Below are positions 34,016 through 44,380 of a stretch of DNA of 64,000 bases, piece after piece. The notes beneath the pieces were generated by a model. It made no database searches. It had not been told where the DNA came from and was given only the letters and a program-made list of their open reading frames with translations. Numbering within the stretch: the stretch's first letter is position 1; the number at the start of each line of letters is the position of its first letter. This DNA is from Arctopsyche grandis (taxonomy: Eukaryota > Arthropoda > Insecta > Trichoptera > Hydropsychidae). Made by a program: the position numbers and the translations under genes. The stretch covers positions 25,014,501 through 25,078,500 of the forward strand of contig NC_135358.1 of the NCBI RefSeq assembly GCF_051622035.1. The letters run 5' to 3'.

Positions 34016-36439
34016 TTATTTTATCTCATTGTTATTTGACAAGACAAACCATTCAGGTAGAGGTTCGTCTTCATATTCTTCTGGTAAGAAAGACTCGGCA
34101 AAAAACGAACTGTGCGCACTTTTCCGAAAATATTTTATCATGCTAGGTAAATTACGAACATCGTTAGTTAGAACAACTAATTCTTCATACATAAAGCATG
34201 ACTTAATATATGACAGAAAATCGTCCGTAAAATTAAGCATTACATTCGTATTCCAATCTTCCTGCAATATTGAAATAGTATTAAAAAAATTATACCTATA
34301 TTAATCAATTTTAGCATTACAAATGATATACCTTTCTCATGTTTTCGAAATCATCCAAACTATATTGTTTTATATTTTCTACAATTCCGTCTACATTTTT
34401 ATACCCAACGAGTATTTTAGTTGCGGCTCCATAAAATGATTGAACCCAAGTATCAAACACATGCTGCCTGAAATATTATATAAAATTATGTGTGTAATTA
34501 CATTTATTTAAGAATACAATAATAATAATAATAATAATCAAACCATGCGATTCATGAATTCTGAGTTTAATTTATTTAAGTAATATTCTAATAATTTTAT
34601 TAACTTACAACTTAATCGAATTATCGAACGATCGTGGCGTTGTTTTCAATTCAGCAAATATTGTTTTTTGCAATTCATTTATGGTGCATTTTAAATCCAG
34701 ATTATCTGGCACCTCTTTTTGCAATTCTGTCTCATTGGCTAAAATACCATCTAATTCGGCTCTGTATAGAATGTGATTTTTACCAAGATTGATTTTGAAA
34801 ATACAAACAAATTCATCGTTTTCCACAAGAACTTCGTCGTTGTCTCTTTCTTCTCTAAAATTTCCTATTTAAAACGAATATAATATTAATTAATAACGAA
34901 CAGCCAAAACCTTAACAGGAGACTCATTTATAAAAAAATAATTAAAATATCAGAAACAAAACATACTTCATTAAAATCTTTACTTTATAATGTTATAGTC
35001 CAAGGTTACATTTCGTTCGTTAATGAACATACTAGTTTGTTAATACACGAACTATGTAATCTGACCAGTTATAGTGAACACAAAATAACAAATTGAAAAA
35101 CGAACTAGTTTGTATGTATGCTTACCCTGGATTGCAATATTTAAAAAAAATAGCGGAAACGGGAATTATCGCAAAATTGTAATCCCATAAGTTTTCCCTT
35201 TTAAATAATTAGTGTCTTAACATCTCAAAGTTTCATGATACACCCGGTGAATCGATTTGAATTATAAGTTTTGACTGTTTGTACTTAAAATAAAACTAAT
35301 AGTTCGCGTATGAACAAACTAGTATGTTCATGAACTAACCTGAGTGAACACTGGATCTGTAATATATACAAGTAAATATATGTATGTATGTACATATCAA
35401 GGATGACAAGGGTAGTGGACATAATGGTCAGAGTAAATAGATTGAAATGGCAATGGGCGGGCCACGTGGCTAGAAGAATAGACGAAAGGTGGAAAAAATA
35501 AGTGCTAGAATGGTACCCGAGATAATGCAAAAAGATAAAATGAAGACCGCAGGGTAGATGGATAGACGAAATTAGGAAAATGTGGGGGGTGAGATGGATG
35601 AGAATTGCGCAAAACAGATACAAGTGGAAGCGTGCTGGAGAGGCCTTCATTTGGCTAAAAATCCTTCCTACCCACTATGTCACCACTATTTGAGTATGAT
35701 TAATGTAAATATTACAATAAAAATGTATGTACAATTCATAGATGTCTCGTTAATTGTCGAGTTTAAGTCAGTGTCTCGTAATTTAGCGACTTATATAATA
35801 AAAAATGCTGTATTGTTTGTAATTTGGCCAGGAAGGCGCATTGGGGTTTACCTGTAATGCCTTCCTGGTATGAAATAAAATAAAAAATAAAAATATTTTC
35901 AAGAAACATTAAAACTACATACATACATACGTTTATTTTTATGGCAACTTACTTCTGGTTACACACTGTTCAAATTTGTGCCCCCATCGTGACTGTGAAT
36001 AATTTGTTTGGTTTTCATATATAGGCTTTTTCAGAGTTTTTAAATAAATTGCACCACGTAGCAAATGTGCACTTATAATGCATTCTTCATGGTATGCATA
36101 AGGTATTTTGGCGATAATTTTTAATGTCGTCCGACCGGCCACGAAGCCAACATTTCTCATCCGGCGCCCTTCGATATCTTCCATAATATCTTTGTGCTTT
36201 AGGATATATTCGAAAAATGGTACTTTGAGTTGGTGATCGTTCCATACCACAACGTTGTTTTCACCTATTTTCAAATCTAGGTGTGTTGGTCCGGGTCTCA
36301 CCACTATGTATCTGAGTTTAGATATATTTTCAAACAGTTCTTGACTATCGTCACTACTAAAGTAACCAACAAGTTTTGGTTTTATATTTTCACTTAATTC
36401 GCGGTCATAATACTTCGCATGTGTTCGACAAGTACTCAT
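34016..36439 (-). CDS. DXO: DXO/Rai1-family RNA decapping nuclease
   Basis: Four minus-strand exons: 36439-35953, 34864-34609, 34467-34332 and 34261-34016, with donors GTAAGT, GTAAGT and GTATAT and AG acceptors; 1125 nt, 374 aa, close to mammalian DXO. Family motifs appear in order: VRPGPTHLDL (about residue 50), WGHKFEQ (E157), YRAELDG (E199 and D201), FAELKT (E234 and K236), and WVQSF (Gln near 257) with LVGYKNVDG. These match the divalent-metal active site of DXO/Rai1, which removes incomplete or NAD caps and degrades RNA 5'-3' in nucleus and cytoplasm. The Drosophila relative Cutoff lacks this active site; here it is kept, so catalysis is expected. Intron 1 contains a LINE tail. The product call is firm; the symbol is by family, not orthology proof. 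Confidence 0.9.
35395..35885 (+). pseudogene. LINE ORF end and 3' tail in DXO intron 1
   Basis: The plus strand reads RLKWQWAGHVARRIDERW, then GRWIDEIRK, then AQNRYKWKRAGEAF, the typical C-terminal stretch of insect endonuclease/reverse-transcriptase LINE proteins, with stops between blocks. The tail 35720-35880 is shared with 9777-10205. It is inserted antisense to the host gene. Confidence 0.8.
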
Positions 36440-36703
36440 TTTTTAATCTTCTAAATATTCACAAAACTAAAAAAAAAATTATTAAATGAAAATGATAAAA
36501 TTCTTTTTTAAGAGTTTTTTCTCACCATGCAAAAATTTTAAACTTAAGCTTTATGAAGTTTAAGCAAATTAAAAGTACGTATGTATATTTATATAATAGA
36601 AATTACATCAAAAGATGCTTAACGTTCGAGTAAATATCCACAACTGACCAGCACGAGAAATAAATGTATATATATGTACATACTGTATGTATGTAACGTA
36701 AAT

Positions 36704-37118
36704 CAGTGGTTGCCAAACTTATTGTGACTCGGCCTTTCTTTTTGAAAAAACATAATCTTGGTGCTCTCCCCCCCCCCCCCCTTCTTTATATCATAAAATA
36801 ATACAAACACATTTTTAAATAATAACAAGCGGTATTTGTCGTAACTATTTCGTTTGTGATTCGCCAATCATTATTTCAACCATATCAATATTCAACCATA
36901 TCAATAGCAAAACTAGCGTCTTTCCTAATAGAATATGCTACATAGTGCATGTTTTACAGAATATGTATCCACACTTGTTCAATACCGTTATCTGAAAATG
37001 TTTCATCAGTGCCGGCACCACCCTTTTTGTAGATTGTTTTTTTTTTCATTACAATAATATGGGTCGAGTCCAGAAACCCTACCCCAGGAAGACGCGCCTC
37101 CACGTTTGGGAATCGCTG
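36704..37118. mobile_element. probable non-autonomous hAT-type element
   Basis: The left end CAGTGGTTGCCAAACTT and right end (inverse CAGCGATTCCCAAACGT) form imperfect TIRs. The 8-bp flanks do not match well, so the duplication is lost or the borders are approximate. A C-run sits at about 36769-36782. Confidence 0.6.
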
Positions 37119-37469
37119 TGATAATGATCCAAAAGTCCACTTCTTAAATTCAACCGATTAGATTATTTTAAATGGTGACTGCATACCGAAAATATTTGTA
37201 TTAAATTGCATATCAGTTATCGTAAACACATTCGATAGTACTATGCTTACGATGCCTCATTATTGTCAATACAGGACTGAAGAATTTTATCACGCGACTT
37301 GTGTACTTAATGTATACGTTTTAAATCCGTCTCATTAAGCTCATTAATTTATCTCAATCCATTTTTATCGAAGTTAAACCTGCTTAAGCTTAGACCGCAC
37401 TAGACGCCACTGCACTCCAGCGACGCAGCGCGTATGAAATTGTTTAAGATAGAACGCACGGGACACGGT

Positions 37470-39489
37470 CGATTGGGCGCCCAGGACGATTGGGCGATCA
37501 GTGTTACTCGCCACTGCGACAATTGGACGACGAGACTGGCGGACACTGCGTCAATTGGGCCCTGCGTCAATTGGGCGCCCATCGCACTGGGCGATCATCG
37601 AGTGGCCGACGGCGACCGGGCGACCAGGGCGCGTGGGCGACCACCGACACGGCCCGCTGGTGAAGTGGTCGCCAAGCTTACGTAAACTCTGCGTTTTGCA
37701 AGGAACGACCGCGAACGGAGCGTTATAGGAATTTCCGATGCACTGACAAATATTCTACCTACATACATATGCTTTATACCGCTTTATTTTTCGTTTCAGT
37801 TTTACCAATTTTTCGTAACAACACGAATCATACTATTAATTTTTTTCGCTATATTATATTACATTTGCTGGAATTTTATATTAAACGTACTTTTATAAAT
37901 ACATGTGTAGCACCTTTTCACAAAAAATAATTGTAAGATGACAAATCATATGTACCTACATATTCTCCAAAATAATATAAAAGAAAAATGATCGATTGAA
38001 TCTTTCGCGCAGTGCTTTTAGTTTTTTTTCAAATGGACACACTTTTTTTTCTTTTAAATGTTATATTTCAGTTTTATCAATTGGATAAATTCACACTCTA
38101 TTCTCAATTTTCTCAACACTGTATTAGTTATACATAATAACAAAATATTTTCTAATAGCGATTCTCAAAGTTTTCAAGATTATATTTTTTTTCAATGATG
38201 AAATACGTTTACGAAAAAAAAGCGCATACTTAAATTCGTTCGCGGAGCTCGAATAATTTTTTTCGGCTTTTCCCATAATTAAATTATTACATCGTTTACG
38301 ATTCGCAGAGGCAATTCTCGAAAAAAATAGCTTTTTAAAGTAATTTTAAACATCTCCCGTTCTATGGTTATTGTTGAAAATTACATTGAGCCACAAAAAA
38401 TCACGTTTTTTAGTTACCAGAGCGGAGACTAACCAATCTTTACTAACTTTGACCCACTGAATTCGAATATGATATTGATTTTTGCTGGTTGGTGATTGTT
38501 TACGAGATATGAGCGTTTAAAAAAATGCGCGATTTTTACAGTTTTTTGGCTTTTGCGGTCTTTAACTCAAAACCTAGTATTGCTGTGCTCAAAGTGAGTA
38601 TTGGAATCAATAGTCAGATGTTTTTCCTATTGATTGTGATATTGCATTGCTTTAAAATACTTATAATTAATTGTCTAGCGAATTTTAAAAGTCAAAAAAA
38701 TATTTTTTTTACGGATTTTTTCTCCGTGCTATTTTGCATTTATTTGGCAATTTTTTTATTTCACCTCGTTTATAAGGATTGGTTTTCTATTTCAATATTT
38801 TTTATTTTTATCTAAACGTACTAACTCGAGCGGTAATTGCAATTTAAATGCTTTCGTTTTTGTTGCTCAGTGTTATTATAGTCACATTAAAATCTATATG
38901 ATAGTTTATAGTAATTAAGGCTCATTTCGTTTATCAATAATTTAATAAGGTATATTTTTACTAATTAATATCTTTCGCTTTTGTAAATTCGAAACATACA
39001 TACATATGTATAACGAATTATGTTTACATCTATAACTGTCATCCAGCGCTCATCTGTTCATCTAATGTATAATTTCTTTAATAATATTTTATGCGTATAA
39101 AATATTACAAAGACCTTACAAGAAATTATATATTTTCAAATATTTGGACCGAATGAACGAACTCATTCAAAACGTTTTTTTTTTACTATGAGTGGCAGTT
39201 TTATTGCCTAAAGATAAATAATACCGCGTCTCATAGGCTAGGCTAGAGATGCTCTGCAAGTCATTTTGATAAAAGAGTTCTCAAAACGACTTTTGACAAC
39301 TGTTTCTCGAACTACTTTTTTTCTTGATTGTTTTACATGACATGTTATACATACATACATATGTAAGGTTTTTCAACGGGTTTTTGCGGTATCATAAATT
39401 CATGGCCCTCAAATTTGGTTTAAAATAATGCAATGACGTAAATGATTTTATACCCTTTATCCTTTTATTAAATTCAAATTATTCTGAAA
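37470..39489 (+). repeat. left 2-kb inverted arm
   Basis: Starts with repeated motifs around CGATTGGGCG, CAATTGGGC and GGCGACC (37470-37670), GC-rich sub-terminal sequence that could be transposase binding sites, then AT-rich. It includes a copy of the CTGAGCAACAA family at 38385-38876. It is matched inverted by 41745-41875 plus 51160-53052. A 96-codon open frame in it (38525-38815) is identical in translation to its mirror at 51707-51997, showing how alike the arms are; the peptide has no family signature. Confidence 0.9.
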
Positions 39490-41744
39490 ATATTTTTCAT
39501 CACAGAGTAAATTCCAATAACTATTTTGAGGGAAGGTCTTGATTTCAAAAATATTTCGCATTTTAATTTAAGTATTTCATCCTCAACTAGTATTTGGTCT
39601 ACATCCAAAAATTATTTTAATTTGATTGATATTTCTTCTATTTGTATTTCATCATTGAATGGGAATGACATGAATAATATTATATCCTCTATTTTTGAAA
39701 AATCTTTAAATCTATCAAACACATTTCGTAACTTATTAGCATATTGATCATATTCATGTGAGCTTCTATCGTAGATATGGCAGCCATATTTTCGAATTTG
39801 CATATTTGAGCTGGGCTCGTAAAAACTGACTTTCGACATTGTATTTTTGGTGATCAATTTAATATTCTCTATTTCTTCACCTTAATTTTTTCATTATAAT
39901 CATCTGCTTCCTTTTTTTACCATTCATTTGACTAAAAAAATAACTGAACTTAAATAAATTATACAGTTAACATTAAAAAAGGAAAATATATACAAAACGT
40001 GTTTAAAGTATTGTCTAACATTCGAGAGTTTTTTTTTATAACTTTCTATTGTAGGGAGATATTTTCGTATCACATTTGAGCATTGAAGTAGATACTTCAA
40101 TGAATTTGAGTCTTAAATGGTCAGTTTATTGTTCTCAAAAACATACCCAACTAACACCAAACATTCGAGCGAGAATTAACCTACGTAATTATTTTTTTTC
40201 CTGTATAACTGTAATCAATTCGGCTGCGATTTGTGTTTTTTAATTATTATTTAGTCGATCAATAGAGCGACTATCATCGGTTTGTTTGTTAAAAAATGTG
40301 GATCAACCGTAATAAATGCTTATTCCTAATCTTACGAAATTCCAAAATATGTAAAATTTGTATTCAAAGACATTTATTTATTTACATTAAATTAATTTTA
40401 GAATTGCTGGTATGTAGTCAATTCTAGAAACTCATAAATCGACCCGTTTTATTCGACCTTTTTTAATTTATTCCAATATTATTTTTTCAATATCGTATTC
40501 AAATTATTATTAATATTATTAATATATCACTGATCAAGTGATTTACTTTTACAATTTCTTGCTGGAAATTTGAAATCTGAACCGCTGTATTAGATAAACA
40601 GATGAGTGCTGGATGACCGTTATACATATGTACATATGTAGATGTAAACATGATTCGTTATACACGTACATATGTACATATGTATGTATGTATGTTGCTA
40701 CTTTACAAAAGCAATAGATATTAAAAACCATGTGAACTGTATAATAGGTAAGTAAATACGAAATGAGCCTTAAATAATTTTGCAATCAATCCGTCGATTT
40801 TCATTCAGTATTTTTTTTTCTTCTCGAAGCAGGTTTTACGATTACCTACCAAAACAATGAAATAAATGGTCGGTCCCAAAATTGCAAACATTTTTCAAAT
40901 GGACACACTTTTTTCTCTTTTAAATGTTATATTTCAGTTTTATCAATTGGATAAATTCACACCCTATTCTCAATTTTGTACTACACTGTAATAGTTATAC
41001 ATAATTACAAAATATTTTCTAACAGTGATTCATTCAACATTAGATGATATTTTGGACCGATCCCTTCAGGTACCGATCCCTTCGACAAAAAAAAGGGGAA
41101 GAACATAATATTTGATATTTTTACGATACAATCGTCTTAATGCAATACAATGCCTCTTTGGCCCTTCTGCGAACAAATTCTCTCATTGCCCCGAAAATAT
41201 AAAAATCGATATTCGTACAAATTTACGTAAAAAATATTCGTACAAATTAAATGTTCAAAAATAAAAATATAAATACTTATATAATAGCGCGAATTGCATC
41301 GGCTTTCGATGATCTTAAAAAATATGGGATCAACCGTGTGATTGGTGCTTATTTTTAATCTTACGAAAATCCAAAACGTGTAAAATTTGTAACTCTCAAC
41401 ATTAGATCAATTCTAGAATCGCCAGTATTTAGTATATTCATCAAATCATAGTATTAATAAAGTTTTTTGATTTACTTTTCATTGATGAATAATGAAAATA
41501 AATATTAAATTGAAAATTTTCAAAATAACATATGTACATATGTATGTACATTCATACAACACACACATACATACATTGAAAAAATTATTTCCATGCTAAT
41601 TATAACATTTGAAAATTACAAGGTTTATCTTAGTTTTGGACAAACCTCCTAAAACTTTTCCGATCGCTTTGAAACTTTGCCATTTTTTTTGGAATAAAAA
41701 ACGTTTATTTTATCGGAGAGGTTTTGAAAAAACGATGAAAACCA
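39490..41744. other. unique centre of the palindromic element
   Basis: AT-rich, with a hAT-like transposase remnant (39526-39857). It also holds diverged extra copies of arm sequence: 40600-40790 resembles 51470-51610 inverted-family sequence, and 40875-41035 is a direct copy of 38029-38160 (TTCAAATGGACACACTTTTT, TTATCAATTGGATAAATTCA). No intact gene. Confidence 0.65.
39526..39857 (-). pseudogene. hAT-like transposase remnant (GTF2IRD2/ZBED type)
   Basis: The minus-strand frame 39857-39612 contains LRNVFDRFKDF and ILFMSFPFNDEI, matching the RF.DF...LF..PF block of hAT-derived proteins of the GTF2IRD2/ZBED group. After a stop the reading continues in another frame as DQILVEDEILKLKCE, the expected next block. 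It is disrupted and short. Confidence 0.55.
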
Positions 41745-41875
41745 TTTCAGAATAATTTGAATTTAATAAAAGGATAAAGGGTATAAAATCATTTACGTCA
41801 TTGCATTATTTTAAACCAAATTTGAGGGCCATGAATTTATGATACCGCAAAAACCCGTTGAAAAACCTTACATAT
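41745..41875 (-). repeat. inner piece of the right inverted arm
   Basis: Inverse of 39362-39489 in the left arm. It stops exactly at the retrovirus LTR, and the arm resumes at 51160 beyond the other LTR. Confidence 0.9.
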
Positions 41876-42487
41876 TGTTATGTCCTGACGGACTGGAGAC
41901 ACAAAAAAATGATATCTGATTCACAAGCAGATCAATGTTTGATCTACGAGCAAACCAGATAAACACTTTAATGTTTCCGTTAATAAAAGTCACTTTGTTT
42001 TTCTTATTAGTTTAGAATTTATTGTATTCTTTATAATGTTTACAATATTAGCCTAAGAGATTTTATAGGCACCCTTTTACTAAAAGGTCCAGATCACTTC
42101 GATGATTTTATGTTTAAGTTTATGAGCGCTAGTTTTAACAAAGGGTTTTACAAGGTTTTCACTAGGCTTTTCACAAGAGTTCACAAGAGTTTCACAAGGG
42201 TTTCACAAGGGTTTTCACAAGGGTTTTCACAAGGGTTTTCACTGAGTTGAGTAGAGAAGTAAAGCACAGTTATACGTAGTGTTGTTCAGGATAATCTGCC
42301 TTATCGAGGTTTGGGTATCCCCTTTTATACTAAAGAGATGACGTTATTGCTTGTGTTATCTTATCGAATATGGTTTCCGTTTTCATTGCTTTGATACGGA
42401 TTCGTCTGATGTGACCGTATGTGGTCATCTTTGGTAGGAAGCAGATAAGACTTCCGTTCTAAATATCGGGGTTATGAGATCATAACA
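41876..42487 (-). repeat. 3' LTR of the endogenous retrovirus
   Basis: Identical on reading to 50548-51159. It contains a 12-bp tandem array (TTTTCACAAGGG units, 42165-42243), a minus-strand TATAAAAG (42322-42329) and AATAAA (42018-42023). Confidence 0.95.
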
Positions 42488-42500
42488 TCCCTCCCTTCTT
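42488..42500 (-). promoter_or_regulatory. polypurine tract
   Basis: In element sense AAGAAGGGAGGGA lies immediately before the 3' LTR, the expected site for plus-strand DNA priming. Confidence 0.85.
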
Positions 42501-42524
42501 AAAGTAATTCACTAATATTTGAAT

Positions 42525-44369
42525 TTAGTGAATTTGAATTGAATTTAATCTTTGTTCGGCTGTCATAGGCGAACTTTCATCATCTAGAATTTCTACGTTA
42601 CTTGATTCTAAATTATTTCTTTTCTTGAAGTGTATATCGAATCTGGACTTATTTTTACAATATGTTTTAGCTATGTATCCTTTAAGCATAAAGGTTATAA
42701 TTATACTTATGATTATAATTATTGTTAAGGATATATATAAAAGTACATGTGAATGTTTCACAATGATTGGTTGATTTTGATAATCTTCCAATTTGTCGTT
42801 GAATTTTTCCAGTTTATTTATTGTATTAATTGAATTTGAAAGTTCAACGTTTTCTAGTTCAATAGGATCTACGTTATATAAGGAGCTGTTAAAGTCTTTA
42901 AGTAGACAACATTTATCGTTAATGATGTTAATATTTGAGTATGGATTCTCATATTCTACTTGTAATTGATCATTAGATGAGATTTTTATAAGTCCATTAT
43001 AAGTTTTACAATTCTTGTCTAAACTTAACATTCCTGTATGTATCAATTCTACAAATTTACTGATTTTATCTTTACATTCTATTTTAATTCTGGCATTTTC
43101 AGATAAGGTATATAACCATCTGTTAGCTGTGAGCTTTTGCCAAAGGTTTATTTTTCCTTTTATATTTCTAGTTCTGCAAGATTCTGGAATAATTCTTACA
43201 TTATTGATTAGTAGACTGGGTTCACATTCATTATTTTGATGGACTGACAACAGATTCAGTTCCGTGCATACATATTTTTCGTTACTTATAATCTTACATT
43301 TTTCCTTTATTATGTCAAACATGGCATAAGTTAGTTCGTCTTTTGACTTTATTATATAATTCTTATTTGGTAGTATTAGTGAGTAGATGTCAGTATGATC
43401 ATCGTGTGGAATTGGTAGTGGATACATTTTGTAAAGTTTGTATTCGTTTGAAGTTACTAGTGGTATTTTTAGTAAATATATTATTTTTCCATAAGTGGAA
43501 TATACTATCAATTCTCCTATGTCCATTAACGTATGTGAGGTTTCATATCTAAGTGGTAATGGCAATTCATATCCACTGGGTATCATTTTTGATTTATCTT
43601 CTAATTCTTTATATAAGGTTGCTGGTGATAATATGTCTGGGTGTAATATTTGCTGTTTTGCGAAAAGAATGGAGTAAATTATTGTCTCTATTCTATCTCT
43701 TAATCTATCTAGATTTAAAGTTAATAATTCCGTTTGTTCCCTATAAACTGAGTTCATTTCGGTAAAGTCTATTTCTAATTTAGTTTTATTTAATAGTAAA
43801 TCTATTTTATTTAATCCTATATTCAGGAGTTTTTCATTATTATTAAGGTTAACAATTGTTTTGTTAAAGCTATTTATTGCGTCTTCTGTGACGTGTATCT
43901 GACCTTTCATAAGTTCTATTATGTGGGTCTCGTCTTGGTTTATTTTATCGATTGATTCGTCATAGTATTTAGCGTCTTCTGCATCTAAGGTTCCGAATAC
44001 GGTTTTCAATACTGTACCTATTCCGTCTATAAGTCCTCGCTTGGTACGTTTTCTTGATACTAAATAAGTTATATCTTGGTATTTATTCTTGATTTCTTCA
44101 TATAATGATTCTAAAGGATTAAGGTGTTTATTACATCCTACTTTTCTAATATTTTTTCTAATAAATTGACATTTCGTTGAAAGATTTGTAAGTCCTTCGC
44201 GTATTTGATCTAATTCAAGTTGAATAATAGTTGTATTAATATATGTTAGTACGTTCCAGCTTTCTTCGCTTATTTTGATCGTTCCGATTTGATTGAAGTA
44301 AAGGCCGCTGCCTTTTGGAATGGTAGTGATGTTTTGTGAGGATGCGAGTCTGGTGGTTAGGATGAGCAA
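42525..44369 (-). CDS. env: retroviral Env, errantivirus F-like glycoprotein
   Basis: A single open frame of about 614 codons. A furin-type site RTKR lies near residue 108 and is followed by the Gly/Leu/Ile-rich start of a fusion subunit (GLIDGIGTVLK), as in F-like Env of gypsy-group viruses. A hydrophobic anchor is at about residues 538-562, with a short polar tail. The frame begins with TTG at 44369, not ATG, and no in-frame ATG lies between it and the nearest upstream stop. A splice acceptor (AAATATTTCAG|A) sits just before it, 11 nt after the pol stop. Env is therefore probably made from a spliced RNA whose start codon comes from a 5' exon. The surface/transmembrane assignment is from family knowledge. 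Confidence 0.88.
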   Translation of the reverse strand: MLILTTRLASSQNITTIPKGSGLYFNQIGTIKISEESWNVLTYINTTIIQLELDQIREGLTNLSTKCQFIRKNIRKVGCNKHLNPLESLYEEIKNKYQDITYLVSRKRTKRGLIDGIGTVLKTVFGTLDAEDAKYYDESIDKINQDETHIIELMKGQIHVTEDAINSFNKTIVNLNNNEKLLNIGLNKIDLLLNKTKLEIDFTEMNSVYREQTELLTLNLDRLRDRIETIIYSILFAKQQILHPDILSPATLYKELEDKSKMIPSGYELPLPLRYETSHTLMDIGELIVYSTYGKIIYLLKIPLVTSNEYKLYKMYPLPIPHDDHTDIYSLILPNKNYIIKSKDELTYAMFDIIKEKCKIISNEKYVCTELNLLSVHQNNECEPSLLINNVRIIPESCRTRNIKGKINLWQKLTANRWLYTLSENARIKIECKDKISKFVELIHTGMLSLDKNCKTYNGLIKISSNDQLQVEYENPYSNINIINDKCCLLKDFNSSLYNVDPIELENVELSNSINTINKLEKFNDKLEDYQNQPIIVKHSHVLLYISLTIIIIISIIITFMLKGYIAKTYCKNKSRFDIHFKKRNNLESSNVEILDDESSPMTAEQRLNSIQIH

Positions 44370-44380
44370 TCTGAAATATT
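44370..44380 (-). promoter_or_regulatory. candidate env splice acceptor
   Basis: In element sense AAATATTTCAG|ATTG falls between the pol stop (44381-44383) and the env frame. It gives a frame in which one base precedes the TTG codon, so a donor exon ending with two overhanging bases would be needed. I could not fix the donor by eye. Confidence 0.55.

Noticed and set aside
38525..38815. 96-codon hydrophobic open frame present identically in both palindrome arms
   Set aside because: Identity is explained by arm identity. The peptide has AT-driven composition and its relatives elsewhere (12.7 kb, 59.8 kb) are not open.
43015..43765. Plus-strand open frames opposite env (also 45786-45968 and 48021-48317 opposite pol)
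   Set aside because: Antisense shadows of AT-rich env and pol.
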